A stretch of DNA of 33,291 bases. It comes from Nonomuraea antri (GTDB lineage Bacteria > Actinomycetota > Actinomycetes > Streptosporangiales > Streptosporangiaceae). Of the stretch, positions 1 to 7,492 are shown piece by piece. The position numbers were made by a program, and so were the translations under genes. The notes beneath the pieces are model-generated. The model did not search any database. It saw nothing but the letters and a program-made list of their open reading frames with translations, and was not told the DNA's origin. Each line of letters begins with the position of its first letter. The first letter of the stretch is position 1. Where the stretch lies: assembly GCF_013283785.1 (NCBI RefSeq), contig NZ_JABCPZ010000113.1:1-33291 (forward strand). The letters run 5' to 3'.

Positions 1-1
1 C

Positions 2-103
2 CCCGTCCCCGAGCGGCACGTGACGCAGCGGCTGCGCGAGATCAGAGAAATGTCGCATCAGGCCATCGGCTCCATCGACGACCTGCTGCAGCACACCGCC
101 TGA
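2..103 (+). CDS. C-terminal fragment of an unidentified protein
   Basis: An open frame enters from the left edge and stops with TGA at 101-103. The last 33 residues read as a charged amphipathic helix (TQRLREIREMSHQAIGSIDD) ending in LLQHTA. The fragment is too short to assign a family. It sits 87 nt upstream of the flavin oxidase on the same strand, so it may belong to the same operon. That the frame is coding rests only on codon composition and helix-like content. Confidence 0.5.
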   Translation, partial: PVPERHVTQRLREIREMSHQAIGSIDDLLQHTA

Positions 104-190
104 GTGTGCGAGCACCCGGTTCCCGACGACCTCTCCGGGCCGATCGCGGGAGCTTCGAACAGCGAGAACCTCACCCCGAAGAGGAGAGTC

Positions 191-1591
191 ATGCAGGGAT
201 TATCGCGACAGGCGCTGAGACCGCGTGACGTGGGAGCGCACCGCCCCCGCTCCGTCGCCGGCGTCGTCTGCCCGGAGAGCGTCGGCGAGGTACGCGCGCT
301 CGTCCGGAGATCCGCCGCCGCCGACCGCCACCTGTATCCGATCAGCACGGGCCGCAACTGGGGCATGGGCTCGGCCATGCCCGTCTCCGAGGACAACACC
401 GTCGTCGACCTCGGCGGCATGAACCGCATCCGCAGCCTCGACCTCGACGCCGGCTACGCGGTCGTCGAGCCGGGCGTCACCCAGCGGCAGCTGGCCGAAG
501 CGCTGCGCGACACCGCCTGGATGCTCAACGTCACCGCCTCGTGCGCCGACACCTCGGTCGTGGGCAACGCGCTCGAACGCGGCGACGGCTGCGTGCGCTC
601 CCGCGTGCACGACGTGGCCGGGATCGAGGCCGTCCTGGCCGACGGCAGCGTCGTCCACACCGGCGGGCTCGACCCCTCGGGCCACTACCTCGGCCGGGGC
701 GCCGGCCCCGACCTGACGCAGGCGTTCGTCCAGCACAACCTGGGCGTCATCACCGCCATGGCCATCTCACTGATCCCCAGGCCGCAGAGCATCGGCCTGG
801 TCCACGCCCGCATCGAACGCGACCAGATCGGCGCCACCATCGGCGCGCTCGCCTCGTTCCTGCGCCGCGGCAACCCGGCCGAAGGGCTGCTGCGGGTGCG
901 CGAGCTGGCCATGACCCCCGGCGGGCCCGGCTGGCTGCTGCCCGCCGGCGTCGACGCCGGCCGGTTCACCATCCTCGGCCCGCTGCTCGGCAGCGGCGAG
1001 ACCGTCTCCCTGGCCGAGGAACTGCTGCGCAAGGCGCTGGTCGAGGTCGAGGGCGCGGAATCGCTGCGGGTGCTCGACGCCGCGGCCGTCGGCCCCGACG
1101 ACCCGCTGTACGCCCGCGCGCTGACCGCCCAGGGGATCCCCACCTGCCACGGCGTGCAGAAGGCGCTCGGCGTGACCTCCTGCGAGCAGATCGACGCCGG
1201 ACGCTTCGGCTTCCTCGTCCTGCTGCCGATGATGCCGCTGCAGGCCAGGAAGACCGAGCAGATCATGGCCACCATGCAGGAGGCCGTCGACGCCCACGGC
1301 ACCGCGCTGATGGTGGAGTGGAACCTGATCGGCCGGCACCAGGCCAACGCCGTCATCCAGATCTTCTTCGACCGCTCGCAGCCGGGCGCCGACGAGCGCG
1401 CTCACCAGCTCCGCGACGAGGCCCACGGCCTGCTGCGCGAGCACGGCTGCGTCATCTACCGCTCCGACATCGACCACGCGGCCTCGACCGTCTGGTCGGG
1501 CACCGACACGGCGAGCCTCAGCATGCTGCACCGCATGAAGACCGCCCTGGACCCGGAAGGCCTCATCGCCCCGGGCCGCTACGGCACCTGA
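191..1591 (+). CDS. FAD-linked oxidase, VAO / 4-cresol dehydrogenase type
   Basis: 466 aa. The ATG at 191 is preceded by GAGGAG at 181-186; the frame is open upstream to 104 but that leader looks non-coding. The N-terminal half is a PCMH-type FAD-binding domain with the pyrophosphate-loop motif GRNWGMG at residues 54-60 and a GNALERGDG stretch typical of the vanillyl-alcohol oxidase / p-cresol methylhydroxylase flavoprotein family. The C-terminus carries the usual LDPEGLIAPGRY signature. Members oxidise para-substituted phenols or other alcohols and often bind FAD covalently; I could not identify the covalent-link residue by eye. It is followed after 78 nt by an MFS exporter and then a FAD monooxygenase on the same strand, suggesting oxidative tailoring or catabolism of an aromatic compound. 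The substrate is unknown. Confidence 0.85.
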   Translation: MQGLSRQALRPRDVGAHRPRSVAGVVCPESVGEVRALVRRSAAADRHLYPISTGRNWGMGSAMPVSEDNTVVDLGGMNRIRSLDLDAGYAVVEPGVTQRQLAEALRDTAWMLNVTASCADTSVVGNALERGDGCVRSRVHDVAGIEAVLADGSVVHTGGLDPSGHYLGRGAGPDLTQAFVQHNLGVITAMAISLIPRPQSIGLVHARIERDQIGATIGALASFLRRGNPAEGLLRVRELAMTPGGPGWLLPAGVDAGRFTILGPLLGSGETVSLAEELLRKALVEVEGAESLRVLDAAAVGPDDPLYARALTAQGIPTCHGVQKALGVTSCEQIDAGRFGFLVLLPMMPLQARKTEQIMATMQEAVDAHGTALMVEWNLIGRHQANAVIQIFFDRSQPGADERAHQLRDEAHGLLREHGCVIYRSDIDHAASTVWSGTDTASLSMLHRMKTALDPEGLIAPGRYGT

Positions 1592-1669
1592 ACGAACCCC
1601 GACCCCTCTTCGCGCGGGCACCGCCGGAGTGTGCCCGCACCGCGAAGTCCATCTCATGGAGGTGACCAC

Positions 1670-3256
1670 GTGCGTTCCTCGCCAGCGGCCGTCCGGGGAA
1701 GTGGCCCGGCCACGCACCTGACCCGGCGGCATGCGGTCATGCTGCGGCTGGTCGGCGCGGGTGTCATGCTCACGGTGATGGCCGACACCACGGCCACCAC
1801 CCTGGCCGTCGGGGTGCTGCGCTACACCCCCGCCGGTTCCGGGATGCCGCTCGGCGACCTGGTCTGGCTCACCAGCGCGGCCTTCGTCCCGATCGCGGCG
1901 CTGCTGGCCACGGCCGGACGCTGGGCCGACCTGTTCGGCCGCCGCAGGGTGCTGGCGGTCGGCCTGGTCATCTTCGTGATCGGCGGCATCGCCACCGTGA
2001 CCGTCGAGTCCTGGTCGTACGTGCTGGCCGCGCGGGCCGTCCAGGGCGTGGGCGCGGCCGCGATGATCCCCTCCAGCCTGGGCCTGCTGCTCGGCGAGCT
2101 GCCGGAATCGCAGCGCCGCGGCGCGATCGCGCTGTGGAGCTCGGCCTCCGGCCTCGGCTGCCTGCTCATGCAGGCCGGCGGCGGCTGGCTGGCCGCCGCG
2201 TTCGGCTGGCGCGCGCTGTTCGCCCCCGTCGTCGTCATCGGCGTCGTCCTCCTGCTGGCCTGCGCCACGCTCCCGCCGGGTAAGCGCGCCGGGACCAGAG
2301 GCTGGCCGGACGTGCTCGGCGCGTGGCTGCTGGCCGCCGGGATCGCCGTCATCGTGCTGGCCATCTCCAAGGCCATGGCCTGGGGGCTGGACGTGGTGTG
2401 GCTGGTCATCGCCGCCCTGGCCCTGCTCGGCGGCGCGCTCGCCCAGGCCAGGCACCACCGCCTGCCGGCCATCGACCTGGCGCTGTGGCGCCGGCCCAGA
2501 TTCGTCTGGGGCTGGCTGGCGACCTGGTGCTTCGGCGCCCTGTCGTACGGGCTGCTGACCGTGCAGCCGCTATACCTGCTCCACCTGGGTTACCCCATGC
2601 TCCAGGTGGCCATGTGGCTCACACCCACCTCGATCGCCGTCGTCGTGACCAGTTTCGTGGCCGGGCGGCTGGTGAAGAAGGTCGGCGCGTACGGGCTCAT
2701 CTACGCCGGCTCGCTGCTGTGCGGCGGGGCGTGCGTGCTCGTGCTCATGCAGATGGGGCCCACGGTGTGGGGCCTGGTGGCCAGCGTCATCGTCGGCATC
2801 GGCGTCGGCGCGCTGGCCCCGGGCACGTCCGTGGCCACCACGCTGGCGGCCAAGCCGCACCAGTACGCCTCCGCCGTCGGCGCGGCCGTGATGGGCCGCA
2901 TGATCGGCGGAGCGGTCGGCATCGCGATCGTCTCGGTCATGATCGACCACCCGTTCATGAGCGGGCCACTGGCCGGGCTGGCCGGCGCGCTGGCGCTGTG
3001 TGTGGCCATCTCGGTGCTGACCGGCGCCATCGCACTCACCAAGATCACCCGGCTGCGGACCGACCCCGGCGACGAGATGGTCAAGGTGCCTCGCCGGCTG
3101 TTGCTGGAGCTACGCACGACGCTCGCCACCGTCGCGGCGGAGGCCGACGCGCTACTGCCTGTCGAGACCCGCATTCCCCAGCAAGCCGATCACGCCCGCC
3201 CGCGGCGCGCGGCCGACCCCGGCACGCTCGCCGGCTCCTACGGGCCAACGCACTAG
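1670..3256 (+). CDS. MFS drug:H+ antiporter, DHA2-like (14-TM type)
   Basis: 528 aa. The GTG at 1670 is chosen because GGAGGTG lies at 1658-1664; the frame extends upstream but without a better ribosome site. The protein is almost entirely hydrophobic helices, compatible with 13-14 membrane segments. It carries motif A (GRWADLFGRRRVL, from residue 83), followed by the RAVQGVGAAAMIPSSLGLL segment usual in DHA2 multidrug exporters of the EmrB/QacA group. The C-terminal ~60 residues are polar and cytoplasmic. Its place between two flavoenzyme genes suggests export of their product or self-resistance, which is inference. The next gene starts 25 nt downstream, so co-transcription is likely. Confidence 0.9.
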   Translation: MRSSPAAVRGSGPATHLTRRHAVMLRLVGAGVMLTVMADTTATTLAVGVLRYTPAGSGMPLGDLVWLTSAAFVPIAALLATAGRWADLFGRRRVLAVGLVIFVIGGIATVTVESWSYVLAARAVQGVGAAAMIPSSLGLLLGELPESQRRGAIALWSSASGLGCLLMQAGGGWLAAAFGWRALFAPVVVIGVVLLLACATLPPGKRAGTRGWPDVLGAWLLAAGIAVIVLAISKAMAWGLDVVWLVIAALALLGGALAQARHHRLPAIDLALWRRPRFVWGWLATWCFGALSYGLLTVQPLYLLHLGYPMLQVAMWLTPTSIAVVVTSFVAGRLVKKVGAYGLIYAGSLLCGGACVLVLMQMGPTVWGLVASVIVGIGVGALAPGTSVATTLAAKPHQYASAVGAAVMGRMIGGAVGIAIVSVMIDHPFMSGPLAGLAGALALCVAISVLTGAIALTKITRLRTDPGDEMVKVPRRLLLELRTTLATVAAEADALLPVETRIPQQADHARPRRAADPGTLAGSYGPTH

Positions 3257-3281
3257 TTCAAACTTCGAAAGGGCTCTCGTC

Positions 3282-4448
3282 ATGGCAACCACATCGTGCG
3301 ACGTGGCCATCGTCGGCGCCGGTCTCGGCGGCTGCTTCCTGGCCTTGCTGCTGGGCCGCCGCGGCCACCGCGTCGTCGTCATCGAGCAGGGACCCGCCAT
3401 CCCCAGCGCAGGCGCCGACTTCCTCAAGCCGCCCGGGCTGCGGGTGCTGGCCAGGCACGGGCTCACGGGCCTCGTCGAGCGCCAGGGACTCAAGCGCGAC
3501 ACCATCCGCTACTACCACGACGGCGAACCGATCCAGGACTGCCGCTTCCCCGGCGGCTTCCTCATCCGCCCCTACCGCGAGCTGGTCGAGCTCATCTACA
3601 CCTGCTGCGCGATGGAGGGCGTGGACTTCTGGTTCGACACCGCCATCGACGACCTGACGCAGGACGAGGGCAGGATCGAGGAGCTGAAGCTGTCCGACGG
3701 ACGCCGGCTGCGCGCCGGAGTCGTGATCGGCGCCGACGGCACCAGGTCGGCCATCCGCCAGGCCCTCGGCATCGACCAGGTCACCTCGCTCTACGACCGC
3801 CTGCTCATGCGGGTGGCCACGGTGCCGCTGACCGCCGGCATGGCCCAGCTCAACCGGCTGTACTTCAGCTCGGAAGGCTGGCTCGCCTACCTGTACCCGC
3901 TCAACCGCGACCAGGGACGCGTGTTCGTCGGCCTGCCGCCCGAGGACGACAAGGAGATCTTCGAGGACGGCATGCCGGTGCTGATCGACATGCTCAAGCG
4001 GTTCGTCACCGACAGCTCCGACGCCTTCGACGTGCTGCAGCCGGCCTCCTGGCACCAGATCAAGATCTCCTCGCTGCGGGTGTCGGCCTATCACCGCGGC
4101 AACGCGGCGCTGCTCGGCTCGGCCGCCTTCGCCTGCCACCCGATGACGGGCATGGGCATGAGCTACACGCTGCACGACGCGGAGATCCTGGCCGACGTCA
4201 TCACCGCCGCGGCCGGCGACGGCGACCTGCTCGACCGGCTGCTGCAGGCCCGCTACGAGCCGCGCAGGCAGGTGCACAGGCAGCTCATCGACTACGGCGA
4301 CGCGCTGGCCGCCACGTTCACCGACCGGCACGCCTACCTGCGGGCCTTCCGCCCCGACCTGCACGTCTTCGGCACCAGCGCCGCCGAGTCGCCCGAGATC
4401 CCGCGCATGCGGGCCAGGGTGCGGGTACCGGTGCCGCAGCTCATCTGA
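3282..4448 (+). CDS. FAD-dependent monooxygenase (PHBH/UbiH-like) with altered GD motif
   Basis: 388 aa, ATG at 3282 with AAAGGG upstream. An N-terminal Rossmann motif GAGLGG (residues 12-17) binds the ADP part of FAD, and a DG motif, GADGTRSAIR (about 150-158), is the second class A flavoprotein monooxygenase signature. The third signature, normally GDAAH near residue 278, reads LLGSAAFACHPMTGMGMSY: the Asp that usually contacts the FAD ribityl chain is Ser and the His is Phe, while the following P-x-x-G-x-G-M core is kept. The enzyme would hydroxylate or epoxidise an aromatic or polyene substrate using NAD(P)H and O2. It appears to close an operon with the flavin oxidase and exporter. Substrate unknown. 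Confidence 0.85.
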   Translation: MATTSCDVAIVGAGLGGCFLALLLGRRGHRVVVIEQGPAIPSAGADFLKPPGLRVLARHGLTGLVERQGLKRDTIRYYHDGEPIQDCRFPGGFLIRPYRELVELIYTCCAMEGVDFWFDTAIDDLTQDEGRIEELKLSDGRRLRAGVVIGADGTRSAIRQALGIDQVTSLYDRLLMRVATVPLTAGMAQLNRLYFSSEGWLAYLYPLNRDQGRVFVGLPPEDDKEIFEDGMPVLIDMLKRFVTDSSDAFDVLQPASWHQIKISSLRVSAYHRGNAALLGSAAFACHPMTGMGMSYTLHDAEILADVITAAAGDGDLLDRLLQARYEPRRQVHRQLIDYGDALAATFTDRHAYLRAFRPDLHVFGTSAAESPEIPRMRARVRVPVPQLI

Positions 4449-4476
4449 GTACGACCTGCGAAATCACGCGACCTGA

Positions 4477-4518
4477 GACCGTCGAGCCGAGTCCGTCGAG
4501 CCGAGTCCGTCGAGCCGA
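4477..4518. repeat. 14-bp tandem repeat, three copies
   Basis: Three adjacent units at 4477-4490, 4491-4504 and 4505-4518 read G(A/T)CCGTCGAGCCGA. The second and third are identical and the first differs at one base. It is non-coding and lies 29 nt after the monooxygenase stop. Confidence 0.9.
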
Positions 4519-4655
4519 GACCGCGCCAGGTCGCGGCGCCCCCGCCGCCCGCCATTCCAGCCCGATGTGGCCACGATGGGGCAGTCCGTCGTTGCTGAGT
4601 GCGATGAGACGGCCCGATCCCAGGCGGCGGGGGCGCCGTTCCGCTTCACGTCCGA

Positions 4656-4675
4656 TGGTAGGGCCAGCCCTACCA
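4656..4675. promoter_or_regulatory. Perfect inverted repeat upstream of the desaturase, candidate operator
   Basis: TGGTAGGGC at 4656-4664 and its exact complement GCCCTACCA at 4667-4675 are separated by CA. The 9-bp arms with a 2-nt centre are typical of dimeric repressor sites. The site is 93 nt before the desaturase start. It could also form an RNA hairpin, but no T-tract follows, so a terminator is less likely. No regulator gene is adjacent. Confidence 0.5.
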
Positions 4676-4768
4676 CGAGGACGGGTGACAGCCAGGGTTC
4701 GCCTGGCGAGAACTCTCGCGATGCTGAGAGCGATCACGAAACACGCCTCGGCAGCATCGGAGAAGAGT

Positions 4769-5797
4769 GTGACCCTCCTCGAAGCCCCGCCGCCCACTCG
4801 GGGCAGCGATTTCGCGAAACTGTCCCGCCTGGTCGCCGCGGAGGGACTGCTGGAGCGGCGTCCCGGCTACTACGCGATCCGCATCGGCCTGGTGCTCGGC
4901 CTGTTCACCGCGGGGTGGACGGCGTTCGCCCTGGTCGGCGACTCCTGGTGGCAGCTGCCCGTCGCGGTGCTGCTGGCGGTGGCGTTCGCGCAGGTGACGT
5001 TGCTGGCCCACGACCTGGCGCACGGCCAGGTGTTCAGGTCGCGGCGCACCAGCAGGATCGCCGGGCTGATCGCCGGCAACCTGGCCGTCGGCCTCAGCTA
5101 CGGCTGGTGGATGGACAAGCACACCCGCCACCACGCCAACCCCAACCACGAGGAGCACGACCCGGACGTCGCGCCGGACATCCTCATCTGGTCACGCAAG
5201 CAGGCCGAGCACAGCAGCGGGGTGGCCCGCTTCATCGGGCGCAGGCAGGCGTACCTGTTCTTCCCGCTGCTCACGCTGGAAGGGCTGAACCTGCGCGTGT
5301 CGAGCTTCCGCGCGCTGCGCCGCAAGACGCTCAAGAACCGCGGCGTGGAGGCCGCGCTGCTGATCGCGCACAACCTGGCCTACGTGGGCGGGGTGTTCGC
5401 GGTGCTGCCGGCCGGCAAGGCCCTGGTGTTCCTGGCCGTGCACCTGGCCTGCTTCGGCGTCTACCTGGGCTGCACGTTCGCGCCCAACCACAAGGGCATG
5501 CCCACGCTGACCGGCGAGAACTCGCTCGACTACCTCCGCAAGCAGGTGCTGACCTCGCGCAACGTGCGCGGCGGGCGGCTCATGGACGTGGCGCTCGGCG
5601 GGCTCAACCTCCAGATCGAGCACCACCTGTTCCCCAGCATGCCCAGCCCCAACCTGCACCGGGCCAGGCCGATCGTGCGCGAGTACTGCGCGTCGCTGGG
5701 CGTCGACTACGCCGAGTGCGGGCTGGTCGAGTCGTGGGCGCAGGCGCTGCGCCACCTGCACGAGGTGGGCGAGCCGCTGCGCCGGGTCAAAGCGTGA
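4769..5797 (+). CDS. Membrane fatty-acid (acyl-CoA/acyl-lipid) desaturase
   Basis: 342 aa from GTG 4769, chosen because GGAG at 4759-4762 sits 6 nt upstream; ATG 4721 is the alternative. All three diiron histidine boxes are present: HDLAH at 81-85, HTRHH at 118-122 and QIEHH at 282-286. The QxxHH form of the third box is typical of front-end and mycobacterial DesA3-like acyl desaturases. Hydrophobic segments around residues 38-57, 63-80, 97-114 and two further pairs near 190-235 fit the four-helix membrane fold. The enzyme would use O2 and electrons from a ferredoxin or reductase to introduce a cis double bond into membrane acyl chains; no redox partner is adjacent. Its last 11 bp overlap the convergent small gene. 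Confidence 0.93.
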   Translation: MTLLEAPPPTRGSDFAKLSRLVAAEGLLERRPGYYAIRIGLVLGLFTAGWTAFALVGDSWWQLPVAVLLAVAFAQVTLLAHDLAHGQVFRSRRTSRIAGLIAGNLAVGLSYGWWMDKHTRHHANPNHEEHDPDVAPDILIWSRKQAEHSSGVARFIGRRQAYLFFPLLTLEGLNLRVSSFRALRRKTLKNRGVEAALLIAHNLAYVGGVFAVLPAGKALVFLAVHLACFGVYLGCTFAPNHKGMPTLTGENSLDYLRKQVLTSRNVRGGRLMDVALGGLNLQIEHHLFPSMPSPNLHRARPIVREYCASLGVDYAECGLVESWAQALRHLHEVGEPLRRVKA

Positions 5798-6092
5798 CGA
5801 TCAGCTCCAGGCCGTCGAAGTCCTCCCGGACGTGATAGCCGGCCTCGGCCAGGATCGTGCGTAACGCCAGCCGCACCGCGGTGCGGATGTTCCGGTACTT
5901 GACCCGGTCCTTGGCCGACAGCTCGGCGGACGTCCCCCACATGACCACCACCCCGCGCCCGGGATCGTGCCAGACGCTCAGCCCGCCCTCCTCGGCGGCC
6001 ATCGACGGCTCGACGGCGAAGCCCGCATCGGTCAACGCCTGGCGGACCTGGCGCTCTAGGTCCACCTCGTCGCTTGAGGCGGTCTCCATCAT
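5787..6092 (-). CDS. Small hypothetical protein
   Basis: 101 aa, soluble and acidic, starting at one of two consecutive ATG codons (6092 or 6089); the ribosome site is weak (GAGGG). I do not recognise the family. The middle reads VWHDPGRGVVVMWGTSAEL and the C-terminus YHVREDFDGLELIVTL, giving an alpha/beta look with alternating hydrophobics. Coding is supported by regular actinomycete codon bias on this strand and a stop that falls just inside the convergent desaturase end. No signal peptide or membrane segment. Confidence 0.65.
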   Translation of the reverse strand: MMETASSDEVDLERQVRQALTDAGFAVEPSMAAEEGGLSVWHDPGRGVVVMWGTSAELSAKDRVKYRNIRTAVRLALRTILAEAGYHVREDFDGLELIVTL

Positions 6093-6152
6093 GACCCGCT
6101 GCCCTCAGACGGATGAGGTGAACCTGCGGCAAGGTGGGAGTGCTGTGGAAGG

Positions 6153-6704
6153 ATGTCTGATGTGTCCTCCGCGTCATCAGCGTTGCGCCTGTCGCGGGCC
6201 GTCGTGTTCGCGACGGTCTGCGGTGGCGTGTCCGCGGCGGGGCACGCGCTGGCAGGCGGCGGGCCGATCCCCCTGGCCGGCTACCTGCTCGGCGTCGCGT
6301 GCGCACTCTTGCTGGCCTACCTGGCCGACGGGCGCGAGCGCGGCCTGCCGGGCGTGCTGGCCCTGACGGTCACGGCGCAGGTGGCGCTGCACGAGCTGTT
6401 CGGCCGCCTGGCCCCGGCGCCGGCCGCCGGGCACGGGCACGCGGCGACCGGCATGGCGCTGGTCCACCTCACGATCGCGGCCCTGACGGCGTGGTGGCTG
6501 TGGCGGGGCGAGCGGGCGCTGTGGCTGATGATCAGCCTGTACGGCGTGCCGCCCGCGGTCATCCCGCGGCTGCTCGCGCTCGGTCCCGTCGACGTCCCGG
6601 TGCCCGGCGTGCGCCGGGCGGCCGTGCTCCGGACACGGCCGTCGCGGACGAGAGTGGTGTGCGGAGCGGTGGGCAGGCGAGGGCCGCCCGCTCCGGTCGG
6701 CTGA
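6153..6704 (+). CDS. Integral membrane protein adjacent to CopC
   Basis: 183 aa from ATG 6153; GTG 6162 is an attractive alternative start because GGAAGGA at 6147-6153 would be spaced correctly for it. Five hydrophobic segments are visible at roughly residues 13-32, 40-58, 65-82, 100-117 and 122-143. A short Ala/Pro/Gly loop containing HGH lies before segment four. The C-terminal 35 residues are Arg-rich and probably cytoplasmic. The gene lies 83 nt upstream of the copC-like gene on the same strand, a pairing that suggests a role in copper handling. That role is inference; I recognise no named domain. Confidence 0.75.
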   Translation: MSDVSSASSALRLSRAVVFATVCGGVSAAGHALAGGGPIPLAGYLLGVACALLLAYLADGRERGLPGVLALTVTAQVALHELFGRLAPAPAAGHGHAATGMALVHLTIAALTAWWLWRGERALWLMISLYGVPPAVIPRLLALGPVDVPVPGVRRAAVLRTRPSRTRVVCGAVGRRGPPAPVG

Positions 6705-6731
6705 CGACGCACCTCTGACACCCCTTCTTCT

Positions 6732-6766
6732 GCCTGTGCCCGGACGGCGCCACAGGCGCGGTCCGG
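6732..6766 (+). promoter_or_regulatory. Interleaved inverted repeats in the copC 5' region (pseudoknot-capable)
   Basis: GCCTGTG (6732-6738) pairs with CACAGGC (6751-6757), and CCGGAC (6740-6745) pairs with GTCCGG (6761-6766). The two pairings interleave, which is the layout of an H-type pseudoknot, and the element ends 11 nt before the GGAG ribosome site. The direct repeat TTCTTCTG flanks it (6725-6732 and 6771-6778). A regulatory role is inference; the pairings themselves are exact. Confidence 0.35.
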
Positions 6767-6787
6767 AAGTTTCTTCTGGAGTCCACG

Positions 6788-7456
6788 ATGGCATCGATGC
6801 CACGACACATTCACCGGGCGGCGCTGGCCGTGCTCGCCTGCCTCGCCCTCCTCGCACTCACAGCCCCCGCCGCGTACGCCCACGACAGTCTCAAGAGCAG
6901 CTCACCGGCCAAGGACGCGCAGGTCTCCGCGGTCGAGGAGATCGAGCTGGAGTTCAGCAGCCGGGTCAAGTTCCCCTTCGTCGTGCTGCACGACTCGGCC
7001 GGCCGGGCGGTCCGCCTCGGCACCCCCGAGCTCGACGGGCACCGGGTGCGCACCGGCGTGCCCGAGCCGCTGGCGGCCCGCGCGTACGTGATCGCCTGGC
7101 GGGTCGTCTCCTCCGACGGGCACCCGATCGAGGGCGAGATCCCATTCAAGGTGAAGGGGGCTCCCGCGCCGGAATCGTCGGCGCCTGAATCGTCTGGGCC
7201 TGAATCGTCGGGACCGGCATCCGGGCCGGCATCGTCCGGGCCGGCCGCTGAGACGAGCGCGCCCGCGACCTCGATCTCCCCGGCCGGAGCCGCCGGCGAC
7301 CGGCCCGCGGCGGCCGACTCCGCCGGGGGCGGGATGCCCGGATGGCTCTGGGCGGCCCTGGCCGCGCTGGTGCTGCTCGGCGGAATCGTGATGATCACTA
7401 CCAGGCGCCGCGGGGCCGCGGTGCAGGACACTGATGCGGGGGACCGCTCCGGCTGA
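6788..7456 (+). CDS. copC: CopC-domain copper resistance protein, membrane-anchored
   Basis: 222 aa, ATG 6788 with GGAG at 6778-6781. A Sec signal peptide (residues 1-31) ends AAYA, so the mature protein would begin with His32, the first ligand of the CopC Cu(II) site. Residues 32-123 form the CopC beta-sandwich, with the conserved VSSDGHPIEGEIPF signature including Asp110 and His112, the expected further ligands. Then follow an Ala/Pro/Glu/Ser linker of about 60 residues, a single membrane helix (about 181-201) and an Arg-rich cytoplasmic end. It lacks a fused CopD domain. It would bind copper on the outer face of the membrane, perhaps passing it to the upstream membrane protein. Confidence 0.9.
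   Translation: MASMPRHIHRAALAVLACLALLALTAPAAYAHDSLKSSSPAKDAQVSAVEEIELEFSSRVKFPFVVLHDSAGRAVRLGTPELDGHRVRTGVPEPLAARAYVIAWRVVSSDGHPIEGEIPFKVKGAPAPESSAPESSGPESSGPASGPASSGPAAETSAPATSISPAGAAGDRPAAADSAGGGMPGWLWAALAALVLLGGIVMITTRRRGAAVQDTDAGDRSG
7166..7210. repeat. 15-bp in-frame minisatellite in the CopC linker
   Basis: Three units at 7166-7180, 7181-7195 and 7196-7210 encode APESS, APESS and GPESS. Decayed copies (GPASG, PASSG) continue to about 7240. The 15-bp period keeps the frame, so linker length can vary without disrupting the gene. Confidence 0.85.
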
Positions 7457-7492
7457 GCCGGTCGCCCAGCGGGCCGGGGAGGGGGTTTGCCG

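Larger units (their letters stand above)
4449..4768. other. 320-nt gene-free stretch before the desaturase
   Basis: No convincing reading frame lies here. The stretch contains a three-copy 14-bp tandem repeat near its left end and a perfect inverted repeat about 90 nt before the desaturase start; both are listed separately. An in-frame ATG at 4721 could extend the desaturase by 16 residues, but it has only a poor ribosome-binding site. I see no clear -35/-10 pair. Confidence 0.5.

Noticed and set aside
767..2458. 563-aa minus-strand open frame opposite the oxidase and exporter genes
   Set aside because: Composition is the Gly/Ala/Arg/Gln/Asp-rich shadow typical of the antisense of high-GC genes; no domain, and both plus-strand genes are convincing.
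3296..4768. Long N-terminal extension of the desaturase frame across the monooxygenase gene
   Set aside because: The extension is an Arg/Pro/Gly-rich out-of-frame reading of the monooxygenase gene; homology-like sequence and a ribosome site begin only at 4769.
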